64,000 nucleotides of DNA from Desulforamulus aeronauticus DSM 10349 (GTDB lineage Bacteria; Bacillota; Desulfotomaculia; Desulfotomaculales; Desulfotomaculaceae): positions 62,001 through 126,000 of the forward strand of contig NZ_FRAR01000018.1 of NCBI RefSeq assembly GCF_900142375.1. The letters run 5' to 3'. Of the stretch, positions 53,833 to 63,175 are shown piece by piece. Position 1 is the first letter of the stretch, and each line of letters opens with the position of its first letter. The notes below the pieces were generated by a model. The model searched no databases. It saw only the letters and a program-made list of their open reading frames with translations, and was not told the origin of the DNA. Made by a program: the position numbers and the translations under genes.

Positions 53833-54765
53833 CTAGCCTGCTTGCTCTTGCAATCCGGCTAACGTATTGGACAATTGCTGTACAAAGTTTGCTTGTTCCG
53901 TTAAAACACCCGCGTTTTGCTTACTAATATCAGAGCATTTGACAATTACTTGCTTTACTTCCTCCGTCATACACTGTACTCCCCCCATCCCCAGGTCCAA
54001 CGCTTCGGCACTTCCATAAGCCATCTCCACAGCTCCTACGCTATTGCCTACTTGCTCCACAATGATTTGACAGAGATCATTAACATCAGTAATTATCTGC
54101 ATTCCACTTTGAACTCCTTTAGCTCCCTCTGACATCCCCTGCACAACCATGGTTGCGTTAACTCTTATCTGTTCGAGGCTGGCATTTACGTAATCAACCG
54201 TTTCCTTACTTTTGACAGCCAAATTACTAACTTCCTGAGCTACTACCGAAAAACCACGTCCGGCCTCTCCCGCTCTGGCCGCTTCTATGGATGCATTAAA
54301 GGCTAATAATTTAGTTTGGTCAGCAATGGATTTAATGGCTTGCAGCATTTCCCCCAAAGTTTTAATATCCACTTGCAGGATGGACGTCATTTTAATGGAT
54401 TCTAAAAAACCTTCTTGAATCACTTCCATTTCCTTGTGAGCTGTCTGTAATTTCCCAGCCCCCTGTTCGGCAAACATCTTAGCATCTTTTAACGATGAGA
54501 CCGTTTCCCCCACTTGTTTCATAACTTCCGTTACATGTTTACTAAGTTCTTCTACCATCCCTTGACTACACAGGGCTGTTTCGGTGGCTTCCGAGACGAT
54601 ATCATGAACTTCTCCCCCAGAGTCCACCAAACTATTGTTTAATTCAGCCAACTCCCGAACTAAAACTTCCAATTCAACGGCCTTTTTTAATAACAACGCT
54701 TCAGTAGCGTTTCTATCTTTTTTACTTTCGGACTTTCCCATAAAGGGAATCTTAAAGAATGGCAC
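53833..54765 (-). CDS. Soluble methyl-accepting chemotaxis-type protein
   Basis: The 310-residue product has no membrane helix. An N-terminal helical region (1-70) is followed by an MCP signalling domain of reduced length with the conserved hairpin-tip pattern (DQTKLLAFNASIEAARAGE near 170-185, GRGFSVVAQEVSNLA). It lacks a recognised sensor domain. It is the first gene of the feo operon, with 13 bases to the first feoA, and an apparent Fur box lies 20 bases upstream of its ATG. It could link iron status to motility (inference). Confidence 0.88.
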   Translation of the reverse strand: MPFFKIPFMGKSESKKDRNATEALLLKKAVELEVLVRELAELNNSLVDSGGEVHDIVSEATETALCSQGMVEELSKHVTEVMKQVGETVSSLKDAKMFAEQGAGKLQTAHKEMEVIQEGFLESIKMTSILQVDIKTLGEMLQAIKSIADQTKLLAFNASIEAARAGEAGRGFSVVAQEVSNLAVKSKETVDYVNASLEQIRVNATMVVQGMSEGAKGVQSGMQIITDVNDLCQIIVEQVGNSVGAVEMAYGSAEALDLGMGGVQCMTEEVKQVIVKCSDISKQNAGVLTEQANFVQQLSNTLAGLQEQAG

Positions 54766-54784
54766 TTGGTTACACCTCTTAACT

Positions 54785-54803
54785 AATAACGATATTCATT
54801 ATC
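54785..54803 (-). promoter_or_regulatory. Fur box upstream of the chemoreceptor-feo operon
   Basis: On the minus strand GATAATGAATATCGTTATT matches the 19-base Fur consensus GATAATGATAATCATTATC at 15 positions. It is 20 bases upstream of the chemoreceptor-like start codon. Confidence 0.6.
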
Positions 54804-54833
54804 AATAACTAGTTAAATAATACCCTTTTTTAT

Positions 54834-56000
54834 TCAACCGGACAGGAGTGAAGCTCTGTCTATCTTAAACATCGATACAAAAGTCTTTACCATATAAGCA
54901 TCAAATTGACTCCCTGCATGTTTTTGCAATTCATAAAGGGCCTGTTCTGCGGACATCCCCTTCCGGTAAGAACGATCTGAGATCATGGCATCCCAAGCAT
55001 CGGCAATGGCAACCAGACGAGCCTCAAAGGGGATGTCTTCATTCTTCAGTCCACTGGGATACCCCCTACCGTCAATCCTTTCGTGGTGATAGTGTATGAT
55101 GTCACTGGTGCTTTGTAAAAATCCTACCGGCTGTAATATTTTTACCCCGATCACAGGGTGGCTTTTCATTTTTTCATATTCTTCATAGCCTAAAGTACCT
55201 TCTTTATTTAAAATTTCTTCAGCAATGCCGATTTTCCCTATATCATGTAGTAACGCACCGTACTCAATGGTCTGAATTTCCCGGGCGTTTAGTTTAAGAC
55301 CTTGGGCTAGAGTGACCGCCACTCGCGCAACGTTTTTAGAATGGTTGCGGGTGTACTTGTCTTTTGCATCAATGGCTGTCACCAACGCGGCAATGGTTTC
55401 TAAATATACTTCTTTTTTAGCATTCTCCAACTTCAAGAGGGTATTATGCAATACTAAGGCCGCCTGGCTGGCAAAGATTGAAATTGTGGCGATATCCTGG
55501 GGTGAGTAATGACCCCGGTGGTCCTCCCTCTTTGCGTGACGATGCATCAGTACAAGTATGCCAATGGTTTTTCTTTCTACCATCATGGGAACCGAAATAA
55601 AGGAGCGTAAAGCAGGATCTACCTTGCACATTTCCCGAAGGCCCTGTGAGCTATGGGGCAAACAAATAATTTCTCTGGCCACCACCGGTTTTTGGATGAA
55701 TCTAGCTTTATTAAGAATTCTCTGCAGTTGTTCTGCAGTTAACTCCCCTCGTACCAGCATGATTTGTGTTGCGTGGGAAGATTGATCTGTTAGTAAAACC
55801 CCTCCCGCCTCACTATTGGTAATCTTGATAGCCAAATCCAAAATGGCGGCCAGTGTGCTATCCATGTCAGTATTTTTAATTAGAGAAACTAGTACCTCAT
55901 TAATAAACTGCGTTTGCTCCAGATTTTTCTCCAATTCAGCTTTACTTAGACTGGAATCACTTTTTGTATTTGCCGCAAAAACCCCTCCTGACAAGGACAT
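54834..56000 (-). CDS. GAF-HD-GYP cyclic-di-GMP phosphodiesterase
   Basis: The 388-residue product has a GAF domain (about 35-190) and an HD-GYP domain (about 200-375) with HDIGKIG near 250, HHERIDGRGYPSG near 308, and the Asp of ADAWDAM. These residues indicate an active phosphodiesterase for cyclic di-GMP. It is soluble. A strong Fur-box match lies 65 bases upstream, so the gene may be induced in iron starvation. It is followed, 68 bases on, by the chemoreceptor-feo operon with a second Fur box. Confidence 0.92.
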   Translation of the reverse strand: MSLSGGVFAANTKSDSSLSKAELEKNLEQTQFINEVLVSLIKNTDMDSTLAAILDLAIKITNSEAGGVLLTDQSSHATQIMLVRGELTAEQLQRILNKARFIQKPVVAREIICLPHSSQGLREMCKVDPALRSFISVPMMVERKTIGILVLMHRHAKREDHRGHYSPQDIATISIFASQAALVLHNTLLKLENAKKEVYLETIAALVTAIDAKDKYTRNHSKNVARVAVTLAQGLKLNAREIQTIEYGALLHDIGKIGIAEEILNKEGTLGYEEYEKMKSHPVIGVKILQPVGFLQSTSDIIHYHHERIDGRGYPSGLKNEDIPFEARLVAIADAWDAMISDRSYRKGMSAEQALYELQKHAGSQFDAYMVKTFVSMFKIDRASLLSG

Positions 56001-56064
56001 TATTGGGCACCCTCTTTGTTTTAAGAATGTTATGTACTTCCAAAATATATGCTGCTAATTACAT

Positions 56065-56083
56065 GATAATGATAATCCTTCTC
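56065..56083 (+). promoter_or_regulatory. Fur box upstream of the HD-GYP gene
   Basis: GATAATGATAATCCTTCTC matches GATAATGATAATCATTATC at 17 of 19 positions. It lies between the divergent HD-GYP gene (start 56000) and the leftward gene at 56650, but only the HD-GYP start is close. Confidence 0.75.
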
Positions 56084-56142
56084 ATTGTCAAGTATCCATT
56101 TTCAAAACAGTTTGTTATTCTACTTACTTAAAGGTGAATAAA

Positions 56143-56185
56143 AAGGGGGCAGAACCCTTTCCTAATTAAAAGGTTCCGACCCCTT
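56143..56185 (-). terminator. Intrinsic terminator of the transglutaminase-like gene
   Basis: AAGGGG and GAACC blocks pair across a loop that includes the stop codon, and on the minus strand TTTTTATT follows. Two short mismatches interrupt the stem. Confidence 0.65.
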
Positions 56186-56650
56186 AGAAATTTCCGCTAA
56201 CACTTCATCAACGGTCTGATTTATCTGTAATGCTTTTAGCACCTTGTTCCACAGGCTCTTGCCGGCCGCGTCCCGCTGCCATTCATAATCTTCACTGGAG
56301 CCATAGCCATACTCTTCTATAGCGTCTTCTTTGAGGAGAAATACCACTTCCGGAATCTCTGCCTCGTACTGTTCGGTCCATTGGCTAAGAGTTACATCCA
56401 GCACAAAAAACTCACCTTCCAGGTAGACCTCCAACCATTGGTGCCTGTGCTCATTTCCCTTAATTGTTATGACTCCTTCTTGAATAAACACATCATAGTC
56501 CCGGAGCAAAAGTAAGCCAAAGATTAGCGAGCAAGCCTTTCGCTCGCTCCCAGCTAAACTTGAATTCTCCGGTTGTTCCTGTAACAAAGCACGCCTCACC
56601 ACTTCGGCGATATCTAATACATCCTTCACTTGATCCAGTTGACAAAACAT
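56162..56650 (-). CDS. Hypothetical protein, transglutaminase-like pattern
   Basis: The 162-residue product has a Cys at residue 39 (RKACSLIFG), an HRHQW motif near residue 70, and VLDVTLSQW near 84. Cys, His and Asp in this order resemble the triad of transglutaminase-fold cysteine peptidases, but the identification is weak. It has no membrane segment. It is a single gene between the Fur-regulated block and the Sia-like module. Confidence 0.6.
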   Translation of the reverse strand: MFCQLDQVKDVLDIAEVVRRALLQEQPENSSLAGSERKACSLIFGLLLLRDYDVFIQEGVITIKGNEHRHQWLEVYLEGEFFVLDVTLSQWTEQYEAEIPEVVFLLKEDAIEEYGYGSSEDYEWQRDAAGKSLWNKVLKALQINQTVDEVLAEISKGSEPFN

Positions 56651-56878
56651 TTACTCTCTCCTACTAGGTAATAAAAGATTTTACTTTTTATAGTAAGCGG
56701 TTGGCAGAAGAAGTGCAAGCAATTTTATTTTTATGGAAAGGCCATTACCCTTGTCTATTCAACAAAATTTTAAAACCAGAAAGGAAAACGCAGATTGGTA
56801 CGAAAATATACATATAATTAAATTTGTTTCAATTTTACCAGGTTAGACCTAAATTATTACACACGGGAGGGAATACAC

Positions 56879-57427
56879 TTGGCTCACACTGGACTATTAG
56901 AATTACAAAACTACCTAAGCCAGAATGGTATTCTTATCAGTTTTTCGGGACGGTTCTCCCAGGCAATTATCGAAGAATTGGGGGAAGCAGTAAAGAAATA
57001 CCTAGAATCAGAAGAACATCCAAAAAATGATATCTTTAATGTCTTTTCTATTTTTGTGGAACAAACCCAAAACATTAAGAATTATTGTGAAAGTAAAAAG
57101 TTTTTAACTTCCTACGAAAGAATTGCAAACTCATGTATTGTTACTATTGGTAAATGCGAGGGTGGAAATTACATCAGTTCCGGTAACATTATCGAAAATA
57201 GCGATGCCGAAAAACTAACTGCGCATATTGAAGAATTGATTCCCTTAGACAAAATCTCCCTGAAAAAACGCTACAAAGAGCAACTTAAACAAGAACTTCT
57301 TCCAGGTAGCCTAGGGGCGGGTGTTGGCCTGATAGACATAGCTCGCAAGGCTAGCAAACCCCTGCTGTACACAGTAAGCAGGATTGATCAACAATTCTCC
57401 TTTTTTACCTTAAAGGCCATTATATAG
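56879..57427 (+). CDS. siaB: SiaB-like protein kinase
   Basis: The 182-residue product matches the SiaB family (DUF6272), which phosphorylates SiaC. The core is an ATPase-type fold with N-x-x-F-x-E-x-x-N around NVFSIFVEQTQNIKNY (near 57) and G-x-G near LGAGVGLIDIARKA (near 142). In Pseudomonas, SiaB opposes the SiaA phosphatase. TTG 56879 follows GGGAGGG. It opens the four-gene module siaB-siaC-siaA-GGDEF/HD-GYP with 12- and 36-base gaps. Confidence 0.88.
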   Translation: MAHTGLLELQNYLSQNGILISFSGRFSQAIIEELGEAVKKYLESEEHPKNDIFNVFSIFVEQTQNIKNYCESKKFLTSYERIANSCIVTIGKCEGGNYISSGNIIENSDAEKLTAHIEELIPLDKISLKKRYKEQLKQELLPGSLGAGVGLIDIARKASKPLLYTVSRIDQQFSFFTLKAII

Positions 57428-57439
57428 GGGGATATCGAC

Positions 57440-57829
57440 ATGAATAAATTACACATCGAGGGTTCCAAAAGTACACCAACGGTCATTTTAGATGCAGAAA
57501 AAAATAACTTGTTTTTACAAGGTCAGTCATACCCGGAAAATGCCTTTAAATTTTACGAGCCAATTTTCCAGTGGGTTGATGAATATTTAGAAAAATTAAC
57601 CGCAGAAGTTCTGGTGCAAATTGATTTTAACCTTCCCTACATTAATACCAGTAGTTCTAAATGTATCATGATGTTACTGGAAAAGTTGGATAAGGCTTAT
57701 GCGTCTGGGAAAAAGCTCACCCTAAACTGGTATTACAACGAAGATAACGAAAGTGAATTGGAGTGTGCCGAGGAATTTAAAGAGGACTTAACTTTTCCCT
57801 TTAACATCACCAGCCGAGAAAATAAATAA
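57440..57829 (+). CDS. siaC: SiaC-like phosphorylatable regulator (DUF1987)
   Basis: The 129-residue product has the SiaC/DUF1987 fold. The NTSSSK motif (Thr 70 and following Ser, near the start of the second helix) aligns with the phosphorylated Thr of SiaC. Unphosphorylated SiaC binds and activates its diguanylate cyclase. It is the second gene of the module and lies 12 bases after siaB, with AGGGGGATATC before ATG 57440. Confidence 0.9.
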   Translation: MNKLHIEGSKSTPTVILDAEKNNLFLQGQSYPENAFKFYEPIFQWVDEYLEKLTAEVLVQIDFNLPYINTSSSKCIMMLLEKLDKAYASGKKLTLNWYYNEDNESELECAEEFKEDLTFPFNITSRENK

Positions 57830-57865
57830 AAGCCAGGAACAGGAATAATAAAATGAGGTAGATGC

Positions 57866-59684
57866 ATGGAATTAAATAAATATTCTCTGGAACCGGATTC
57901 CGAAGTAAAAAAGGTGACATTTTTCGCCAGTATCATTATCATTTTTTCCATTCTATTAGTAGGTCTCATCTCTTACGTCATTACAGAAAAAGAGGTCGTC
58001 TATAAACTCAAGAACAAAGATTTGGCAACGATTGCCGACGCCATCTCTTCTAAAATTGACAGTCGTATTTTAAGGGCCAAAGAAACCGCTCTCGTGCTCG
58101 CACAAGATCCGGAAAGTATGCAGTGGGTGGCCAGTAGGGAAAACGATCAGAGAGTTCAAAGAAATGTTATGCAAAGAATTTCTCAGCTAACTAACGGCAT
58201 GGGTTACAGCAATTCCTTTGTGGTTAGTGCGCTTACTGGTCACTACTGGGACGAAAACGGGCAGTTGATCGATACCATGTCACCTAGCGACCCTGATGAC
58301 CAGTGGTTTTATGATGTTTTAGCTGCCAAGCAGAAAGTAACCATGGTCATTGATTATAATGAAGAGAGAAAGAATACCTTCGTCTTTGTCAACGCCCTGA
58401 TGGGTGATGTCAACCATCCCCTGGCCGTAACCGGCGTAGGCTTAAGTTTAGAAGATATTTCCCAGCATTTTGAAACCTTTAAATATGGTGAGAATAGTGA
58501 CCTTTGGTTAATTGATCAAAAAGGTAACATTTATCTCTCAGACGATCTATCCTATAACGGTAAGAATGTCATCGATTTTCTCCCCAAAGAGGTTACGAAA
58601 GCTTTTTTAGCTGGTATTGATCAAGAATTGTCCTCTACCCTGGAATATAAAAACAACCAGGGGCAATTAATGGATTTAATTAGTTATCCTTTGGCATCAA
58701 CCGACTGGACGCTTTTAGTTCAAATTCCCCGGAACGAAACAGTTGCTTTCTTGCAAACGATAAAAATAAATACGCTGTTAGCTTCTATTATTACACTTAT
58801 TTCTATCACCCTTTTCTTTATTTTTGTATCCCGAAAGCTGGCAAATCCTTATAAAAAAGCCCTGCAGCTGAACCAACAATTAGAGGAACAGGTGGCCAAC
58901 AGGACCCTGGAACTTAGGGAAAAAAATCAAAAGTTACTGGACAGCATTGATTATGCCAAACGAATTCAAGAGTCCATCTTACCTTCTCAGGATAAGCTTA
59001 ATACCTTATTTAAGGATTATTTTCTGTTGTGGAAACCTCGAGATTTGGTGGGCGGCGACTTTTATTGGAGTAAAAGATTCGATAAGGAGTTGCTGGTAGC
59101 CGTGGGAGATTGCACCGGACACGGTGTACCCGGAGCACTCATGACAATGGTTACTATTTCAATTCTTAATCAGATCGTAGATGAGCAAACCAAAAACGAT
59201 CCCGCTCAGATTGCAAAAACTAAATGTCTTTATTAAGGAAACCCTCCATCAAGAAACTAAAGAAGCCCTCACCGATGATGGTCTGGACATTGGTCTGTGC
59301 TATTTTAATGGTGAGGATACCCTTGTTTTTGCCGGAGCAAAGTCCTCTCTCTATATCAAAACCAATGAAGAAATCCATATTATCAAAGGGGATAAGAAAA
59401 GTATTGGCTATGTTCGGACAGCGAAAGACTACCACTACACCAACAATACCCGTAAAATCCAACCTGGCGATCTTTTCTACCTAACAACAGATGGCTTTTT
59501 GGATCAAAACGGTGGTCCCAAAGATTATTCCTTCGGTAAAAAGCGTTTTATAGAAATTATTAGCGGCAGTTACCAAAAAGAGCTTTCTGATCAGGGTAAA
59601 GTTTTTCTTCGGGAGCTACTAAATTATATGGGTGATGAGACACAAAGGGATGACATTACAGTCATGGCTTTTAAACTACGGTAG
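57866..59684 (+). pseudogene. siaA: SiaA-like membrane PP2C phosphatase, frameshifted
   Basis: The N-terminal part (57866-59236) has a helix (about 16-40), an extracytoplasmic Cache-like domain (about 45-300), a second helix (305-325) and the start of a SpoIIE/PP2C domain (VGGDFYW, GDCTGHGVPGALM). It ends at a premature TAA just after LNQIVDEQTKNDPAQIAK. A second frame continues the domain as LNVFIKETLHQETKEA...TDGFLDQ...RDDITVMAF to 59684. One A too many in the run GCAAAAAC (about 59214-59219) accounts for the shift. Without repair the phosphatase lacks its last metal ligands and is probably inactive. Confidence 0.85.
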
Positions 59685-59711
59685 GTTATCACGGGAAAGG
59701 AAGAACCAATA

Positions 59712-61346
59712 TTGCAGGGGAATAAAGAAAACCTGGAACAAATCTTTCAAAAAGAAATAGCCTTACTACAATCCGGTAAGGCAGACATTAGTAATCCCCA
59801 CTATGACGGTAATGATTTATTGCCTAAATATCAGGAGTTACTTAACGAATATGAACGGCTTCTTAAATTATCCCGAAAAATATTTGTCATCAGCGATTCT
59901 CAGGGACGCTCCCTCAAGAAACGGGAATATGAGATAAAAAATTTACTAGATAACATTAACCAAGGCTTTTTAACCTTTAGCCAAGATCTGTTGGTGGACA
60001 GTGAGTACAGTGCCGAATGCATCCAAATATTTGGCAAAAAGATTGTCAATGCCAACATTATAGAACTACTTAGTATCAATGAACCGCATCTTAAACAGCA
60101 GCTTCCAGCAATATTTGCTACGGTTTTTCAGGCCAATGAGCAGGATGCCAAAAGCCAATATCTAGCCCAATTACCCAACATGATCCTCTTAAATGAAAAA
60201 AGCATTGCACTGGCCTACAAGTTTATTCAAGCAACGGAAAACGATGAAAAAAGACTTTTATTGATCCTGACAGATATTACCGACCACTTACATTCTAAAG
60301 CCCAAATTGAATTTCTCAGTTACAACGACAGTCTAACGGGACTTTTTAACCGGGCCTACGTGGACAAAATAGTCTCCGAAATAATGTGCCCGACCAAGCT
60401 ACCCATCAGCATCATCCTGGGAGATATGAATGGACTTAAATTAATTAATGACATGTTTGGCCACGAAAAAGGCGACGAACTAATTATCAACACAGCCAAG
60501 GTTTTACAAAAATGTTGCCGAGATACAGATATTATTGCCCGCTGGGGCGGTGATGAATTTCTAATCCTATTGTCCAACACAAATCACGAACAATGTGAAA
60601 AAGTGGTAGACAGAATAACCAAAACCTGTCAGGAAACATCTCGTAACCCCATTGAGATTAGCATTGCACTGGGCAACGCCACTCTAGAGCATCCCACTTC
60701 ATCCTTTTCTGAAGTGTTTAGTATTGCAGAAAGTCAGATGTATAAAAAGAAACTGCTAGAAAGCAAAGCAATCCGCCGGCAGATTATTTCTAATGTTGAA
60801 GATCGCTTGCAAACCTCCCGTTTTGCCAATGTCGGCCATATCCACCGTATAAAAAAATTGGCCACGCACTTTGCTAAGTTACTTGGTTTCTCTAGCACTT
60901 CCACCGAGATAAGAAATCTGCTGTTGCTGGCATCCCTGCATGATGTAGGAAACCTGGCAATACCCCAAGAAATTTTGTGCAAATCCGGCAGTCTTACTGC
61001 AAAAGAATGGGAAATCATCAAAAGCCACAGTGAAATTGGCTATCGTATGGGACTTTCCATTGGTGAATCCACTGTGGCAGAAGCAATTTTAGCCATGCAC
61101 GAACGTTGGGACGGTAACGGCTACCCCAGCGGCTTAAAGGGAGAGCAAATCCCCTTTATCAGTCGGTTGTTGGCTATTATTGATACCTATGATGTGATGA
61201 CACACGATCGTGTCTTCCAAGGAGCCTTCAGCAAGGAGCAAGCTCTAGAAGAAATACGCTTACAAAGCGGCAGGCAGTTCGACCCGGCATTAGCAAAAGT
61301 CTTTCTCCTGCAGAGAGATACCCTATTATATTCAGGCGATCAATAA
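59712..61346 (+). CDS. GGDEF-HD-GYP protein of the Sia-like module
   Basis: The 544-residue product has an N-terminal helical/PAS-like region (about 1-190) followed by GGDEF (about 200-350), with GGDEF near 278 and the RDTD inhibitory site five residues upstream. An HD-GYP domain (about 360-540) has HDVGN near 408 and HERWDGNGYPSG. The HD-GYP motif normally reads HDxGK, so the Lys-to-Asn change may weaken it. SiaD of Pseudomonas is a simple cyclase, so an added phosphodiesterase domain is notable. TTG 59712 follows AAAGGAAG. Confidence 0.9.
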   Translation: MQGNKENLEQIFQKEIALLQSGKADISNPHYDGNDLLPKYQELLNEYERLLKLSRKIFVISDSQGRSLKKREYEIKNLLDNINQGFLTFSQDLLVDSEYSAECIQIFGKKIVNANIIELLSINEPHLKQQLPAIFATVFQANEQDAKSQYLAQLPNMILLNEKSIALAYKFIQATENDEKRLLLILTDITDHLHSKAQIEFLSYNDSLTGLFNRAYVDKIVSEIMCPTKLPISIILGDMNGLKLINDMFGHEKGDELIINTAKVLQKCCRDTDIIARWGGDEFLILLSNTNHEQCEKVVDRITKTCQETSRNPIEISIALGNATLEHPTSSFSEVFSIAESQMYKKKLLESKAIRRQIISNVEDRLQTSRFANVGHIHRIKKLATHFAKLLGFSSTSTEIRNLLLLASLHDVGNLAIPQEILCKSGSLTAKEWEIIKSHSEIGYRMGLSIGESTVAEAILAMHERWDGNGYPSGLKGEQIPFISRLLAIIDTYDVMTHDRVFQGAFSKEQALEEIRLQSGRQFDPALAKVFLLQRDTLLYSGDQ

Positions 61347-61377
61347 GCAAGTAGGTGCAGTACATCATCAACAATTT

Positions 61378-61419
61378 GGCAATCATCTGCCGCCAGTGGA
61401 TGATTGCCTTTTCTTTTTA
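61378..61419 (+). terminator. Intrinsic terminator of the Sia-like module
   Basis: GGCAATCATC pairs with GATGATTGCC over an 11-base loop, followed by TTTTCTTTTT. Confidence 0.85.
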
Positions 61420-61514
61420 GAAAACATGTCCCCGTGTAACCATACATCTGAAAAATTATAATCTATAGGAAGGAGTATTTGCTCTTATGGGGCAACAAAA
61501 GGGAGTGCTAAGAA

Positions 61515-62123
61515 ATGGTAAGTAAAAATAATCATACCGCCATCATTACCGATGAGAAATTGGTTGATCAATGTACAGATATTACCTATCCCCAGGTAAG
61601 TGGTTTAACAAACAAAACCGTCCAAGCAGACATAAATAGACTTATCAACGCCCAGGTGAACAAAATTCTTCCGAAGGACAACTGTCAGACTTCTACCTTC
61701 GGAAAATATGAAGTAAAACTTAATGAGCAAGGACTATTAAGCATTGTTTTATACTTCTATACCATCCGAGAACAGGCAGCCAACGGCTTAAACATCCAAA
61801 AATCCATCACCGTTGATTTGGCAACCGGCAAAGTATATGAACTACATGATTTATTTAAGCCTGGCAGTCGGTATAAAATGGTTCTTGATAAAATGATCCG
61901 CCAGCAAATCCAGGAGCAGGGCCTAACCTTAATCAAAGAATTTACAGGTATTACAGATAATCAAGATTTCTACCTAACGAAAGATGCTCTGGTGATCTAT
62001 TTTCAGGAACTGGCATACACCATCCATGCTGATGGTACCCCTGAATTTGTTATCCCCTATCAAAAAATTGATCAACTAATTCGGCAGGACGGTCCTATTG
62101 CCCGGTTATTAGAAAAGTCATAA
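61515..62123 (+). CDS. DUF3298-type protein
   Basis: The 202-residue product fits the DUF4163/DUF3298 pattern seen in RsiV- and PdaC-type proteins, e.g. YPQVSGLTNKTVQADINRLI near 29 and the ITVDLATGKVYELHDLFKPG segment near 100. It has no signal peptide or membrane helix in this frame, unlike many relatives, so it may be cytosolic or misannotated at the 5' end. ATG 61515 follows GGGAGTGC. Function unknown. Confidence 0.75.
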   Translation: MVSKNNHTAIITDEKLVDQCTDITYPQVSGLTNKTVQADINRLINAQVNKILPKDNCQTSTFGKYEVKLNEQGLLSIVLYFYTIREQAANGLNIQKSITVDLATGKVYELHDLFKPGSRYKMVLDKMIRQQIQEQGLTLIKEFTGITDNQDFYLTKDALVIYFQELAYTIHADGTPEFVIPYQKIDQLIRQDGPIARLLEKS

Positions 62124-62142
62124 AGAACTGTAACCAATAAAA

Positions 62143-62180
62143 AAAACTATCTACTTCTATATGAAGCGATAGTTTTATAT
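62143..62180. terminator. Bidirectional hairpin terminator
   Basis: AAAACTATC pairs with GATAGTTTT, with an inner CTTC/GAAG. A-runs and T-runs flank both sides. It separates the convergent DUF3298 and coiled-coil genes. Confidence 0.75.
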
Positions 62181-62191
62181 TATACAGCCCA

Positions 62192-62473
62192 TTAGGCTTC
62201 AATTATTTTCTTGATTCGCTTGATTTCCCTTTTATTTTGGTGATTGTCCTCTTGCAAAATTTCAATGTCAGCCACAACATACGTCAAAGTATTTTTGATT
62301 TCCGCTACGTCCTTCTTTACTTCCTTCGAATCAGCTAGTAGCTCCATGACAGCGATCCTGTCAAAGCGTTCATCCTGCTCTTTGAAACGTTCATCAACTC
62401 GAGTAAAGCCTTCCTGGGTTGTCCTTTCAAGCTGTCCTAGCTTTTCAAGTATCTGGTTAAGGATATTTTCCAT
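62192..62473 (-). CDS. Small coiled-coil protein
   Basis: A 93-residue, strongly charged helical protein with heptad pattern throughout (LERTTQEGFTRVDERFKEQD...). The ribosome site GGAAGGGGTGAT precedes ATG 62473. No membrane segment. The family is not recognised; many Bacillota carry such short coiled-coil proteins of unknown role. Confidence 0.7.
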   Translation of the reverse strand: MENILNQILEKLGQLERTTQEGFTRVDERFKEQDERFDRIAVMELLADSKEVKKDVAEIKNTLTYVVADIEILQEDNHQNKREIKRIKKIIEA

Positions 62474-62656
62474 CCAGCATCACCCCTTCCCTTTATTATA
62501 CAGTCGACTCCAGCTTGATACCAGACCCAATTCTCCAATGATTACCGGTACTTTACCTTTCAGCCAGTTTCATGCTTTTTTATAGCTGAACCATGATTTA
62601 TAATAGGTTACATGCTTTTGAAAGTTTCAGTAAGTAATTGGAGGGATTTGACAAGG

Positions 62657-63043
62657 ATGAAACTCACCTTAACTATTTTACCTCAACTATTGGGTATTTG
62701 CAGGTTAGCTCCCGGTGAAAATATCCCCACTTGGCTATGGGAAAGTAATTTTTTCTCAATATCGAAAACTGTTGATGAACTTTCTATTGTTTGTCCAGTT
62801 CATCTGATCCCAGAAGGTATCCAATGTAACAAGGACTGGCAGGCCCTAAAGGTTGGGGGTCCCTTGGATTTTTCTCTCATTGGTATCCTCTCCGAGCTTA
62901 GTACCCTCTTAGCCAATGAAGGCATCAGTATCTTCGCCATCTCTACCTTTGATACCGACTATATTCTTGTGAAAACAGAACAATTAAATAAGGCAGCAAC
63001 CTCATTAATTCGTCAGGGCCATACTGTTAACTCAACTCTTTAA
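62657..63043 (+). CDS. ACT-domain protein (CASTOR/POLLUX-like)
   Basis: I start at ATG 62657, preceded by GGAGGG at 62640, giving 128 residues. The C-terminal half (LDFSLIGILSELSTLLANEGISIFAISTFDTDYILVK) has the ACT fold pattern, matching small proteins with an N-terminal ACT-like half and a C-terminal ACT_7 domain. These bind amino acids. No neighbouring enzyme is visible, so the ligand and role are unknown. Confidence 0.75.
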   Translation: MKLTLTILPQLLGICRLAPGENIPTWLWESNFFSISKTVDELSIVCPVHLIPEGIQCNKDWQALKVGGPLDFSLIGILSELSTLLANEGISIFAISTFDTDYILVKTEQLNKAATSLIRQGHTVNSTL

Positions 63044-63090
63044 AAAATGACCCATTATGGCCACAGCTGAAATCAGCCATAAATACAGTA

Positions 63091-63128
63091 AACCCGTACC
63101 ACTTTTAAGGTGATACGGGTTACTTTTT
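63091..63128 (+). terminator. Intrinsic terminator
   Basis: AACCCGTACCAC pairs with GTGATACGGGTT (one mismatch), followed by ACTTTTTG. Confidence 0.7.
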
Positions 63129-63175
63129 GCGGTTAGCTGTGGCTACCCGTTGGACTCAGCCTGGGTATCACAAAT

